64,000 nt of DNA from Propioniciclava soli (lineage in GTDB: Bacteria; Actinomycetota; Actinomycetes; Propionibacteriales; Propionibacteriaceae): positions 186,001 through 250,000 of the forward strand of contig NZ_JACYOT010000006.1 in NCBI RefSeq assembly GCF_014858005.1, written 5' to 3'. This document shows, piece by piece, positions 25,429 through 33,753 of the stretch (position 1 is its first letter; each line of letters opens with the position of its first letter). The notes beneath the pieces are model-generated. The model had not been told where the DNA came from, ran no database searches, and saw only the letters and a list, made by a program, of their open reading frames with translations. The position numbers were made by a program, and so were the translations under genes.

Positions 25429-26643
25429 TCAGGACCAGGTGACGACCAGCGGATCCTCGGTGAGGTTCACGCTCCAGGCGCGGTCGACGGCGAAGTTCTG
25501 GTCGACGTCACCGGTGAGGCCGGCGGCGGTCACCGTGGCGAACCCGGTGATGTCCAGGTGGATCGCGCCGGACGCCGTCATGGCCGCCAGGTCGAGGGCC
25601 GGCGCGAACTCGGCCCACGGGTCGTTGTTGAGCTGGAAGCGCACGTTCGACACCTCGGCGCCGTCGGCAGCCAGCCCGAAGGGGCAGTTGCCCGGCAGCG
25701 TCTCGGTCGACGCGACGCACTCGTCCAGGCGCGTCCGGACGGCGGCGAGGATCGACTCGCGGCCGGGATCGCTGAGGGCGAACTCCGGCGTGATCGTCGC
25801 CGCGTCCGCCTGCGGGCTGGGGATGAAGGCGCTCGTCGCGCCGTTCAGCACCAGGTACTGGTTGGTCGCCGCAGCGGTGTAGGTGCCCGGGAAGACCGGG
25901 TTGGTCGCCTCCGTCAGCTCCGCCCCGTTCACCGTGAGGTGGTCGGTGGACGCCAGCGTCAGCTCGCCCAGGCCGTCGGTGAGGTGCCAGGTGCGCGCCC
26001 CGTCACCGGTCATGGGCAGGGTGAGGGCCACGTCCTCCTCACCGATCCGGTAGGTCACGTCGGCTGTCGCGTTCTGCCCCTCGGAGGTCACCTCGCCCAC
26101 GGCGATGGCGCTGAGGGGCGAGGCCTCCACCGATGCCTGCAGCACCTCGTCGGTCAGCAGCGTGGTGTTCGCGGGCTGCTCGGCCAGCGTGGCCAGGGCG
26201 CCCTCGGCGTCGGCGGCGGCGAGGGAATCCAGATAGGTCTGGGCCGTGGTGCGGATCGCCTCCTCGCGCTGCGCGCGCTGCGTGCTGTCCCACCACCACC
26301 ACCCGGCGGCGATCAGCGCGGCGAGCAACACCAGGATGCCGATGATCCAGGCCGTGCGGCGGCCCCGTCCGGACGCCGGCGCCGCCACCGCGGTCGCGGC
26401 ACTGGCGCCGCCCGTCGCCGCGGCGGGGGTGAGCGCAGGGTCGGCGGCCACGGGGTGGACCTCGTCCGGCTGCCCGTCGCGCGCATCCGCGACGTACGCC
26501 TCATCGACCGGCAACGCCTCGGTGGGTGCCGCATCGGCCCATCCGGAGTCGGTGAAATCACCCGGGATCGACTCGGTGGACGGGTCCGTGCCGTCCACGG
26601 GGCCGTCCGGCTGGATGTCCTCGGGCCGCTGGTCGCCTGCCAT
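25429..26643 (-). CDS. Single-pass membrane protein with extracytoplasmic domain
   Basis: This 404-residue protein has an acidic, low-complexity cytoplasmic N-terminus (residues 1-90), one helix at about 98-117 ([22 protein letters not shown]) and an exported region. The start of the exported part ([34 protein letters not shown]) resembles NTF2/DUF4878-like folds that precede lipoprotein-type domains. Two Cys residues (DECVAST and PGNCPFG) could form a disulfide. ATG 26643 has GAGGAGG upstream. It lies 22 nt before dapD on the same strand and is divergent from dapE. No defined function. Confidence 0.75.
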   Translation of the reverse strand: MAGDQRPEDIQPDGPVDGTDPSTESIPGDFTDSGWADAAPTEALPVDEAYVADARDGQPDEVHPVAADPALTPAAATGGASAATAVAAPASGRGRRTAWIIGILVLLAALIAAGWWWWDSTQRAQREEAIRTTAQTYLDSLAAADAEGALATLAEQPANTTLLTDEVLQASVEASPLSAIAVGEVTSEGQNATADVTYRIGEEDVALTLPMTGDGARTWHLTDGLGELTLASTDHLTVNGAELTEATNPVFPGTYTAAATNQYLVLNGATSAFIPSPQADAATITPEFALSDPGRESILAAVRTRLDECVASTETLPGNCPFGLAADGAEVSNVRFQLNNDPWAEFAPALDLAAMTASGAIHLDITGFATVTAAGLTGDVDQNFAVDRAWSVNLTEDPLVVTWS

Positions 26644-26737
26644 GAATGTGTCCTCCTCGGGTGTGGGCACCACCAGTCATGATGCCACGCCCACCCGTGG
26701 GGCCGCCCAGAACCCGGTGGCAACCGCTCCGCCGGGC

Positions 26738-26743
26738 TACGCT
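26738..26743 (+). promoter_or_regulatory. Leaderless -10 box (TACGCT) for dapE
   Basis: TACGCT ends 6 nt before ATG 26750 and there is no ribosome site in between. Confidence 0.5.
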
Positions 26744-26749
26744 GCCGAC

Positions 26750-27805
26750 ATGCTCCTGGACCCCACCGGTGACCTGGTCGACCTCCTGCGATCGCTGGTC
26801 GACATCGAGTCCGTCAGCGGCAACGAGGCGGCGCTCGCGGACGCCGTCGAGCAGGCCCTGCGCGCCTGTGCGCACCTGGAGGTGGAGCGCGACGGCGACG
26901 CCGTGGTCGCCCGCACGCAGCTTGGCCGGGCCACCCGCGTCGTGATCGCCGGTCACCTCGACACCGTGCCCGTCGCGGGCAACCTGCCCTCGCGGCAGGA
27001 GGGCGACCGGGTGTACGGCCGCGGCACGTGCGACATGAAGGGCGGCGTCGCCGTCGCGCTGGCGGCGGCGGTGCAGCTCAGCGCCCCGCGGCACGACGTC
27101 ACCTGGATCTTCTACGACAACGAGGAGGTCGAGGCCGCCCGCAACGGCCTGGGCCGCCTGGCCCGCAACGCCCCCCACCTGATCGAGGGTGATTTCGCCC
27201 TGCTCATGGAGCCGACCGGAGCCCGCGTCGAGGGTGGTTGCCAAGGCACGCTGCGCTGCGACCTCACCTGCACCGGCACCGCCGCCCACTCCGCCCGCAG
27301 CTGGTTGGGGCACAACGCCATCCACGACGCCGCCGGCGTCCTCGCCACCCTGGCCGCCTACGAGCCCCGCCGCGTCGTCGTCGACGGCTTGGAGTACCGC
27401 GAAGGCCTCAACGCCGTCTCGATCGCCGGCGGCATCGCCGGCAACGTGATCCCCGACCGCTGCACCGTCACCGTGAACTTCCGGTTCGCGCCCGACCGGA
27501 GCATCGCCGAGGCCGAGGCCCACTGCCGCGAGGTCTTCGCCGGGTACGACCTGGTGGTCACGGACGCCGCCGCCGCGGCCCGACCGGGGCTCGACCTACC
27601 CGCGGCCCGGGACTTCGTGGCCGCGGTCGGCGGCGAGCCGCGCGCCAAGTACGGCTGGACGGACGTGGCGCGCTTCGCCGCCCTCGGCATCCCCGCCGTC
27701 AACTACGGCCCGGCCGACCCGGGCAAGGCGCACGCCGACGACGAGTTCTGCCCCGTCGCCGACCTCCACACCTGCCAGGACGCCCTGCTCCGCTGGCTTC
27801 GCTGA
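26750..27805 (+). CDS. dapE: Succinyl-diaminopimelate desuccinylase
   Basis: This M20 metallohydrolase of 351 residues releases succinate from N-succinyl-LL-DAP. The first metal ligand is in AGHLDTVPV, the bridging Asp in GRGTCDMKGGVAV, the catalytic/ligand Glu pair in FYDNEEVEAA, and MEPTGARVEGGCQGTL contributes further. The dimerisation lid has TAAHSARSWLGHNAIH. The C-terminal His ligand region is NYGPADPGKAHADDEF. It matches the actinobacterial DapE subtype. The leaderless TACGCT box supports ATG 26750. Confidence 0.95.
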   Translation: MLLDPTGDLVDLLRSLVDIESVSGNEAALADAVEQALRACAHLEVERDGDAVVARTQLGRATRVVIAGHLDTVPVAGNLPSRQEGDRVYGRGTCDMKGGVAVALAAAVQLSAPRHDVTWIFYDNEEVEAARNGLGRLARNAPHLIEGDFALLMEPTGARVEGGCQGTLRCDLTCTGTAAHSARSWLGHNAIHDAAGVLATLAAYEPRRVVVDGLEYREGLNAVSIAGGIAGNVIPDRCTVTVNFRFAPDRSIAEAEAHCREVFAGYDLVVTDAAAAARPGLDLPAARDFVAAVGGEPRAKYGWTDVARFAALGIPAVNYGPADPGKAHADDEFCPVADLHTCQDALLRWLR

Positions 27806-27814
27806 GCGGGCCGT

Positions 27815-27820
27815 TAGGCT
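27815..27820 (+). promoter_or_regulatory. Leaderless -10 box (TAGGCT) for the LOG gene
   Basis: TAGGCT ends 7 nt before GTG 27828, inside the 22-nt gap after dapE. Confidence 0.45.
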
Positions 27821-27827
27821 GGCGTCC

Positions 27828-28610
27828 GTGACGAAGAAGCGGAAGGGGACGCGGCAGGGGCCGGTCCTCCGGCGTGCCGACCAAGTTCAGCAGACCACGA
27901 CCGACCAGCGGCTCCTCCAGGGGCGCGGGGACACCGACTGGGTGCACGCCGACCCGTGGCGGGTCATGCGCATCCAGGCCGAGTTCGTCGAGGGGTTCGG
28001 CACGCTCGCCGAGCTGGGGCCGGCCGTCAGCGTGTTCGGCTCGGCGCGGACGCCGCGCAGCCACCCGCTGTACGCCGAGGGCGTCCGGCTGGGTCAGGCG
28101 CTCGCCGAGGCGGGTTTCGCGACCATCACCGGCGGCGGCCCCGGCCTGATGGAGGCCGCGAACAAGGGGGCCGCCGAGGCCGGCGGCGTCTCGGTGGGGC
28201 TCGGCATCGAGCTGCCGTTCGAGGACAAGCTGAACAAGTACGTGACCCTCGGCATCAACTTCCGCTATTTCTTCGTGCGCAAGGTGATGTTCCTGAAGTA
28301 CGCGCAGGGTTTCGTGGTCATGCCGGGCGGTTACGGCACGCTCGACGAGCTGTTCGAGGCCCTCACCTTGGTGCAGACGCAGAAGGTGACCTCCTTCCCG
28401 CTCGTGCTGTTCGGCCGTGACCACTGGTCGGGCCTGCTCAGCTGGGTGGAGAACTCGCTGCGCGACGACGGGTACATCAGCGCCCCCGATCGCGACATGC
28501 TCCACCTCACCGACGACGTCGACGAGGCCGTCGCCATCATCGCCGCGCACCGGCGCGAGCAGGCCGCCCTGGCGCACCGGCTCACCGAGGAGCCGGACGG
28601 CGACGCCTGA
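27828..28610 (+). CDS. LOG family protein (TIGR00730)
   Basis: This Rossmann-fold protein of 260 residues belongs to the LOG/YvdD nucleoside-5'-monophosphate phosphoribohydrolase family. The hallmark PGGYGTLDELFEALTLVQ (PGGxGTxxE) is present, with ITGGGPGLMEAANKGAAEAGG as the second phosphate/substrate segment. The N-terminus is basic (TKKRKGTRQGPVLRR). The equivalent mycobacterial Rv1205 makes cytokinin-like bases; whether this one does is unknown. The stop overlaps the next gene by 1 nt (TGATG). Confidence 0.93.
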   Translation: MTKKRKGTRQGPVLRRADQVQQTTTDQRLLQGRGDTDWVHADPWRVMRIQAEFVEGFGTLAELGPAVSVFGSARTPRSHPLYAEGVRLGQALAEAGFATITGGGPGLMEAANKGAAEAGGVSVGLGIELPFEDKLNKYVTLGINFRYFFVRKVMFLKYAQGFVVMPGGYGTLDELFEALTLVQTQKVTSFPLVLFGRDHWSGLLSWVENSLRDDGYISAPDRDMLHLTDDVDEAVAIIAAHRREQAALAHRLTEEPDGDA

Positions 28611-28984
28611 TGGAGTGGATTCTCTGGGTCTTGGCCGTCGTCGTGCTGGGGGCGGGGGCCGTGGTGGCGTCCGGTGGCCTCGGCGCGTTGCCCGGCCCCG
28701 AGCACGACGCCCCCGTGCTTGACCTGCCGGACGGCCCGCTGGGGGCCGAGGAGCTGCGGGCCGTGCAGTTTCGGGTCGACGTCCGGGGCTACTCGATGGC
28801 CCAGGTGGATGAGCTGCTGGCGCGGCTGGAGCGGCAGCTCTCGGCCACGACGGAGTCGTATTTCCGCCCCGTCGACGCCGGGGGCGCACCCGTCGAGGTC
28901 ACCCCCCAGGCGGACGGGTCTGCGATAATGGCGGCAGACGAGTTCTCGCAGCAATCAGGAGAGGGAGAACCATGGCAGCAATGA
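28610..28984 (+). CDS. Membrane-anchored DivIVA-domain protein
   Basis: This 124-residue protein has an N-terminal helix (ILWVLAVVVLGAGAVVA) and a short DivIVA-like motif (VQFRVDVRGYSMAQVDELLARLERQL), which normally forms the start of a membrane-proximal coiled coil. The start is coupled to the LOG gene (TGATG). The 3' end overlaps the DUF3117 gene by 13 nt in another frame, and a candidate GATAAT promoter for that gene lies within the coding region. A role at cell pole or septum is possible by family but unproven. Confidence 0.82.
   Translation: MEWILWVLAVVVLGAGAVVASGGLGALPGPEHDAPVLDLPDGPLGAEELRAVQFRVDVRGYSMAQVDELLARLERQLSATTESYFRPVDAGGAPVEVTPQADGSAIMAADEFSQQSGEGEPWQQ
28924..28929 (+). promoter_or_regulatory. 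Candidate extended -10 (TGCGATAAT) for DUF3117 inside the DivIVA gene
   Basis: GATAAT preceded by TGC is an unusually A/T-rich -10 for this genome. It lies 42 nt before ATG 28972, with AGGAGAGGGAG between. No clear -35 is seen. Confidence 0.4.
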
Positions 28985-29139
28985 AGCCCCGCACGGGTGA
29001 GGGTCCGATCGAGGTCGCGAAGGAGTCCCGCGTGATCGCGATGCGCATCCCGGCCGACGGTGGCGGCAGGCTGGTGATCGAGATGAATGCGACCGAGGCG
29101 GCCGAGCTGCTCGAGGCGCTCAAGGCGGTCGTGGGCTGA
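28972..29139 (+). CDS. DUF3117 micro-protein
   Basis: This 55-residue protein is nearly invariant in actinobacteria: MAAMKPRTGEGPIEVAKESR followed by IAMRIPADGGGRLVIEMNATEAAELLEALK. ATG 28972 has a strong AGGAGAGGGAG ribosome site. It overlaps the DivIVA gene end by 13 nt and is followed by a strong hairpin. In mycobacteria the same gene (Rv1211) sits next to glgA/glgC, as here. Function is unknown. Confidence 0.92.
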   Translation: MAAMKPRTGEGPIEVAKESRVIAMRIPADGGGRLVIEMNATEAAELLEALKAVVG

Positions 29140-29204
29140 CGCCCTCCCTCCCTCGGCACCCCCACACCGACATCCCACACCGACACCCCAACCCGCATCA
29201 CGAC

Positions 29205-29238
29205 GAACGGCCCCCGGAGCGCGCTCCGGGGGCCGTTC
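29205..29238. terminator. Bidirectional hairpin between DUF3117 and glgA
   Basis: The arms GAACGGCCCCCGGAGC (29205-29220) and their exact complement (29223-29238) form one of the longest stems in the window. It lies between convergent genes. Confidence 0.8.
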
Positions 29239-29253
29239 TCGCGGGCGGTGCGC

Positions 29254-30450
29254 TCAGCCCCGGCGGGCTTTGCGGTGCTCGGCGGCAGCGCGGTAGACCT
29301 CGACGGTCTCCTGGGCGATCTTCTCCCATGAGAATTCGTCGATGCAGCGCTGGCGACCGGCCTTGCCCATCGCGTGGGCCCGGTCGGGGTCGCGAGCGAG
29401 CTCGTTGATGCGCGCGGCGAAGTCGGACTCGAAGCCCGCGACGAACTCCGCATCGCCCGCCCTGGCCGGGTCGTAGGGCACCAGCAGGCCGGTCTCGCCG
29501 TCGACCACGACCTCGGGGATGCCGCCGACCGCCGAGGCCACCACGGCGGTCTCGCACGCCATGGCCTCGAGGTTGACGATGCCGAGCGGCTCGTAGACCG
29601 ACGGGCAGGCGAACAGGTCGGCAGCGGTCAGCACCTGGCGGACCTTCTCGCGCGGCAGCATCTCCTGCACCCAGAAGACCCGGCCCGGACGCCGCTGGTT
29701 CAGCTCCCCGAACGCCTCCTGGAACTCGGCGGCGATCTCCGGGGTGTCCGGGGCGCCCGCCAGCAGCAGCAGGGTGACGTTCTCGTCGAACTCCTGGGCT
29801 GCACGCACGAGGTGCACCAACCCCTTCTGGCGCGTGATGCGTCCGACGAACACGACGAGCGGCCCGTCGCGGGGGACGCCGAGCTCGGCCAGCACGGCGT
29901 CGTCGGGGTCGGGCTTGAACTCCTCGGGGTCGATCCCGTTCTTGACGACGTGGATCCGCTCGGTCTCCACGAAGGGGTAGGCGTCCTGGATGTTCTTGAT
30001 CATGGCCGCCGAGACGGCGATGACGGCGTCCGCGTTCTCATAGGCGGTCTTCTCGACCCACGAGCTGACGCGGTACCCGCCGCCGAGCTGCTCGACCTTC
30101 CATGGCCGGTCGGGCTCGAGGGAGTGGGCGGTGACGACGAGCGGGATGTCCTGGAACTCGCTGGCCAGGATTCCGGCGAACTGGGCGTACCAGGTGTGGG
30201 CGTGGACGACATCGACCTCGGGAATCGCAGCGGCCATCGACACGTCGGCGGCCACGGTGCGCAGGGCCGCGTTGGCCCCTTCGGGGTAGGCCTCGGAGTG
30301 AGCCGTCGCGCCCTCGCGCGGCTCGCCCATGCACTGGACGTCGACGGAATCGGTGAACTTCGCCAGCTGGGGGACGAGCTGACCGACGTGGACGCCGGCG
30401 CCCCCGTAGATGTGCGGGGGGTACTCGCGGGTCAGGATGGATACGCGCAT
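29254..30450 (-). CDS. glgA: GT4 glycogen synthase / maltose-1-phosphate synthase (GlgA/GlgM type)
   Basis: This 398-residue GT-B glycosyltransferase uses ADP-glucose. The N-terminus MRVSILTREYPPHIYGGAGVHV is the donor/acceptor glycine loop. The C-terminal donor site has VFVGRITRQKGLVHLV and CPSVYEPLGIVNLEAMACETAVVAS with the E-x7-E motif. The short GT4 form is the actinobacterial Rv1212c type, which makes maltose-1-phosphate for the GlgE pathway rather than elongating glycogen directly. Both names should be kept open. It is divergent from glgC. An in-frame extension upstream of ATG 30450 lacks homology-like sequence. Confidence 0.92.
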   Translation of the reverse strand: MRVSILTREYPPHIYGGAGVHVGQLVPQLAKFTDSVDVQCMGEPREGATAHSEAYPEGANAALRTVAADVSMAAAIPEVDVVHAHTWYAQFAGILASEFQDIPLVVTAHSLEPDRPWKVEQLGGGYRVSSWVEKTAYENADAVIAVSAAMIKNIQDAYPFVETERIHVVKNGIDPEEFKPDPDDAVLAELGVPRDGPLVVFVGRITRQKGLVHLVRAAQEFDENVTLLLLAGAPDTPEIAAEFQEAFGELNQRRPGRVFWVQEMLPREKVRQVLTAADLFACPSVYEPLGIVNLEAMACETAVVASAVGGIPEVVVDGETGLLVPYDPARAGDAEFVAGFESDFAARINELARDPDRAHAMGKAGRQRCIDEFSWEKIAQETVEVYRAAAEHRKARRG

Positions 30451-30553
30451 GCCTGATCGTCGCACACCCGGCGTGGCGCCGCGTCCGAAACTCGCGACCC
30501 TCCACAGGTGGAGACGTTCGTCGAATAGGGGTGCGCCGCGGGCGTCCAGCAAC

Positions 30554-30559
30554 TAGTTT
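30554..30559 (+). promoter_or_regulatory. Leaderless -10 box (TAGTTT) for glgC
   Basis: TAGTTT ends 6 nt before ATG 30566, with no ribosome site between. Confidence 0.5.
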
Positions 30560-30565
30560 GGTGCC

Positions 30566-31789
30566 ATGCCCAATCGACCGAACGTCCTGTCGATTGTCCT
30601 GGCCGGTGGCGAGGGCAAGCGTCTGATGCCCCTCACTGCTGACCGGGCCAAGCCGGGGGTGCCCTTCGGGGGCACCTACCGCCTCATCGACTTCGTCCTC
30701 TCCAACCTGGCGAACTCCTCACTGACGAAGATCGCCGTCCTCACCCAGTACAAGTCGCACTCGCTGGACCGACACATCGCGCAGACGTGGCGGATGTCGA
30801 CCCTGCTCGGCAGCTTCGTCACCTCCGTGCCCGCGCAGCAGCGCACCGGCAAGCAGTGGTTCATGGGGTCTGCCGACGCGATCTTCCAGTCGATGAATCT
30901 CATCAACGACGAGGACCCCGATTACGTGGTCGTCTTCGGTGCCGACAACATCTACCGGATGGACGTCGCGAAGATGCTCGACGCCCACATCGATTCCGGG
31001 CTGGAGTGCACCGTGGCCGGCATCCGGGTGCCACGGCACGAGGCGTCCGCCTTCGGCATCATCGACGCCGAGGCGTCCAACAAGATCGCGCAGTTCCTCG
31101 AGAAGCCGGCCGACCCGCCGGGGCTGCCCGACAGCCCCGAGGAGTCGTACGCGTCGATGGGCAACTACATCTTCACGCGCAAGGCGTTCGTGGAGTGCCT
31201 GCAGGCCGACGCGGACGACGCCTCGAGCAAGCACGACATGGGCGGCAACATCGTGCCGTTCTTCGTGAACAAGGGCCAGGCGCAGGTCTACGACTTCACC
31301 CACAACAACGTGCCGGGCTCCACGGAGCGCGACCGCAACTACTGGCGCGACGTCGGCACCATCGACGCCTACCACGCGGCCCACATGGACCTGGTGAGCG
31401 TCGACCCCGACTTCAACCTCTACAACCGCGACTGGCCCATCTTCACCCAGCAGCCCCAGGCTCCCGGAGCGAAGTTCACGCTGCGCGGCACGGCGGAGGA
31501 TTCGATCGTCTCCGCGGGCTCGATCATCTCCGGCGGCGACGTGGACCGGTCGGTGCTCTCGCCGAACGTGCACGTGGACAAGTGGGCCAAGGTGGAGGAG
31601 TCGATCATCTTCTCGGGGGCGCGCATCGGCCGCAACGCCGTCGTCCGCCGCGCGATCCTCGACAAGAACGTCATCGTGGAGGACGGCGCCGAGGTCGGCG
31701 TCAACCGCGAGCACGATCTCGCCCGGGGCTTCCACATCTCCGACAACGGCATCGTGACCGTGCCGAAGAACGGACGCGCCACGATCTGA
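30566..31789 (+). CDS. glgC: Glucose-1-phosphate adenylyltransferase
   Basis: GlgC makes ADP-glucose from ATP and glucose-1-phosphate, supplying GlgA/GlgM. It has 407 residues, full length. The nucleotide loop is [25 protein letters not shown], then [27 protein letters not shown] carries the metal-site Asp, and [12 protein letters not shown] carries the sugar-phosphate Lys. The C-terminal part is a left-handed beta-helix ([23 protein letters not shown]). It is divergent from glgA and ended by the hairpin at 31810-31844. Confidence 0.97.
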   Translation: MPNRPNVLSIVLAGGEGKRLMPLTADRAKPGVPFGGTYRLIDFVLSNLANSSLTKIAVLTQYKSHSLDRHIAQTWRMSTLLGSFVTSVPAQQRTGKQWFMGSADAIFQSMNLINDEDPDYVVVFGADNIYRMDVAKMLDAHIDSGLECTVAGIRVPRHEASAFGIIDAEASNKIAQFLEKPADPPGLPDSPEESYASMGNYIFTRKAFVECLQADADDASSKHDMGGNIVPFFVNKGQAQVYDFTHNNVPGSTERDRNYWRDVGTIDAYHAAHMDLVSVDPDFNLYNRDWPIFTQQPQAPGAKFTLRGTAEDSIVSAGSIISGGDVDRSVLSPNVHVDKWAKVEESIIFSGARIGRNAVVRRAILDKNVIVEDGAEVGVNREHDLARGFHISDNGIVTVPKNGRATI

Positions 31790-31809
31790 GGCGGCTGAGG
31801 ATTCGCCCG

Positions 31810-31844
31810 AAGCAGGCCGTCCCACCTTGGAGACGGCTTGCTTT
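31810..31844 (+). terminator. Intrinsic terminator after glgC
   Basis: AAGCAGGCCGTC (31810-31821) pairs with GACGGCTTGCTT (31832-31843) with a single G-T wobble and a 10-nt loop. A CTTT run follows, giving a better T-tract than most hairpins here. Confidence 0.75.
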
Positions 31845-32104
31845 AGGAGCGTGAAGGTGCGTGATCTTGAGGAGAGTCCGAGGACTTCAGCAAAGGGTCT
31901 GTGCCTAGCCGTGGCCGGTTTCATACTGGGGCTGCGCACGCCCAGTCAGTGACACGCCAACACCTCCACGCTCGTAGCGCCCGGCACGGGCATACGGGGG
32001 TCGGCATCGATGCGAGGACCCTCCGCACTTGGGACAGTGGCCCTGATGTCGGCAAGGCAGGCGGGTGGATGGTCCGCCTGGTGGTTGATCCAAGGTTTGG
32101 CCGC
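31845..32104. other. Gene-free gap, left flank of the AbiE pair
   Basis: These 260 bp lie between the glgC terminator and the end of the toxin gene. No open frame has coding character, and no insertion-sequence end or tRNA fragment was recognised. Composition is less GC-rich than the housekeeping genes, as in the adjoining AbiE genes. Confidence 0.5.
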
Positions 32105-33004
32105 TCACTGCCAGATCTGGAGGAGCGGATTCCATCGCCCCATTGCGGGGGCGCCTAACACCGGATCTGCGAAGTGCGCGACCGCGGAGAGAACATCGGC
32201 AAACATTGCGGGTAGGTCTCCGTCCCGGTGGGACCGTGTGCGCCACGCCCGGTACTTCTGCTGCGCTCGTTCGCTCATCGGCGCGAGCGCCGGCAACAGT
32301 GGTGCAAGTGCGACCATGCGATACTCGGACACCATTTCGATCGATGCGCGAAGTTCGGGTGCGTCGACTGGATGCAGTCGCGCAAGGGTGTAGACATCAG
32401 CAAAGTCTCGCCAGCGGGTGTTGGCCACGCCGCGATCGAGAGCAGTGACGATCTTCTCGGCCAGCACCATCGTCAGCGGGTACCCCAACAACGTCACGGG
32501 TGGTAGGTCAAGAGGCACAACGCGCTGAAGATCGATGAGGCGCGGCGCCGGCCAGATCGGGTCTCCGAAGTTCACGTCGATCCCGATCGTCAGCCGCGCG
32601 GTTCCGAGAGTCGCCGCCAGCCTCACTCGAACCCCGGCATACTCGTCCTCGTCACGGATCGTCGTCGCGTCGAGGCTCTTGGGATCGAAGACAAGCCCGT
32701 CGGCGGTGTCCAGCGCAGCGATGGCGCGGACCCTCTGGGCGACCTCCTCTGGGTCACCGGTCAGTCTGGTTGCTTGTAGATCAAATTCTTTCGTGGGGCG
32801 GCGCGCGGCGAACGCGGCGAGCAGCATGCCGCCCTTCAAGACGAAGTCCTCGCGGTGCGGGGAGCGCGCGATCCGCGCCAGCAGGCCTTCAAGTGCGTAC
32901 AGCGTCAGCAACTCTTGCACGTCCGCACGCGTTTGCCGAGCGAGAGTACGAATGGCGATGGTGGCGTCGCCGTCTGGCGTGCCGTGACGCGGCTGCGGGC
33001 TCAC
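32105..33004 (-). CDS. AbiEii-type nucleotidyltransferase toxin
   Basis: This 299-residue toxin belongs to the type IV AbiE system and the DUF1814/AbiEii nucleotidyltransferase-like family. The N-terminal block FVLKGGMLLAAFAARRPTKEFDLQ corresponds to the KGG and catalytic-Asp motifs. EKIVTALDRGVANTRWRDFADVYTL corresponds to the later Lys and RxKDxxD motifs. GTG 33004 overlaps the antitoxin stop by 4 nt (GTGA), the usual coupling of antitoxin then toxin. Such toxins modify tRNA or other targets to arrest growth, in some cases during phage infection. Confidence 0.9.
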   Translation of the reverse strand: MSPQPRHGTPDGDATIAIRTLARQTRADVQELLTLYALEGLLARIARSPHREDFVLKGGMLLAAFAARRPTKEFDLQATRLTGDPEEVAQRVRAIAALDTADGLVFDPKSLDATTIRDEDEYAGVRVRLAATLGTARLTIGIDVNFGDPIWPAPRLIDLQRVVPLDLPPVTLLGYPLTMVLAEKIVTALDRGVANTRWRDFADVYTLARLHPVDAPELRASIEMVSEYRMVALAPLLPALAPMSERAQQKYRAWRTRSHRDGDLPAMFADVLSAVAHFADPVLGAPAMGRWNPLLQIWQ

Positions 33005-33573
33005 AGCAGAACCTCTAAGGCATGCTGGATCGCTGGGCGTGCCTGCGGAAAGTCCTCGGCCATCGTCAGCAGGACATGGGGGCTGTTGCCGCGCCCGCGC
33101 AGCCACTGCTTGAGCGCACCGAGGGCGAGGTCGCTACCCCAGGTGTGTCGTAGCCGGAACAAGTCGATCAGCGTGCGCTCGGCGCGGTACAGACCGATGG
33201 ATTGACCGCCTGGAAGCTCGTGCTCTCCGCGACCAATGCTGAACGTGCTGGCATCGAAGCGGTGCCAGGCGACGGGTGCGTGACGCACGGTGACAGGCTG
33301 TGTGCCGCGCGGGATGGCAAGGTCGCTACGGGTGGGAATTTCATCGGTCAGCTGGTGCAGTGAAAGTGCCGTGAGAAGGCACAACGTCGCATCGGGCTTC
33401 CTCGCAGCGATCGCAATCCACGCCGAGGTCGTGTCGTCTGCGAGTCCCGACCGAAGGAACAGGCCAGGGGAAATGCGCTCGAATTCGTCGGCCTCGACAA
33501 GTCGATCAAGGCGGTACCGAGTGAGGCCCAGGCCCGCCAGGTCGTCGTAGCTGAGCAGATCAGGCAGCGCCAT
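33001..33573 (-). CDS. AbiEi-like antitoxin / transcriptional autorepressor
   Basis: This 190-residue protein has an N-terminal winged-helix AbiEi_4-like domain (LLSYDDLAGLGLTRYRLDRLVEADEFERISPGLF) and a C-terminal antitoxin domain (GLYRAERTLIDLFRLRHTWGSDLALGALKQWL). In characterised AbiE pairs this component represses the operon and neutralises the toxin. The codon use is more A/T-rich than its neighbours. It is the first gene of the pair, and the toxin gene follows with a 4-nt overlap. Confidence 0.88.
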   Translation of the reverse strand: MALPDLLSYDDLAGLGLTRYRLDRLVEADEFERISPGLFLRSGLADDTTSAWIAIAARKPDATLCLLTALSLHQLTDEIPTRSDLAIPRGTQPVTVRHAPVAWHRFDASTFSIGRGEHELPGGQSIGLYRAERTLIDLFRLRHTWGSDLALGALKQWLRGRGNSPHVLLTMAEDFPQARPAIQHALEVLL

Positions 33574-33753
33574 GGGTCCATCACCAACCTTTCGTCCAGC
33601 GAAATCCGCTACAGGTCAAGCGTATCTATGATGGTTTCTGTTGGGCGAGGCGTGGCTCGTCCAAGATAGAGTCGATCGATCAGCTGCTTCGAACGCCGCG
33701 GGCCAAGCTGCTTTCGACTGGTTCAGGCTCAGCTCTCCCGCTTCGACTGCGGC
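33574..33753. other. Upstream region of the AbiE pair
   Basis: These 180 bp hold the toxin-antitoxin promoter. On the minus strand a TTGACC hexamer lies at about 33619-33614, but no good -10 follows at standard distance. The sequence TATCTATGATGG just beyond it is among the most A/T-rich in the window. No gene is seen. Confidence 0.4.
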
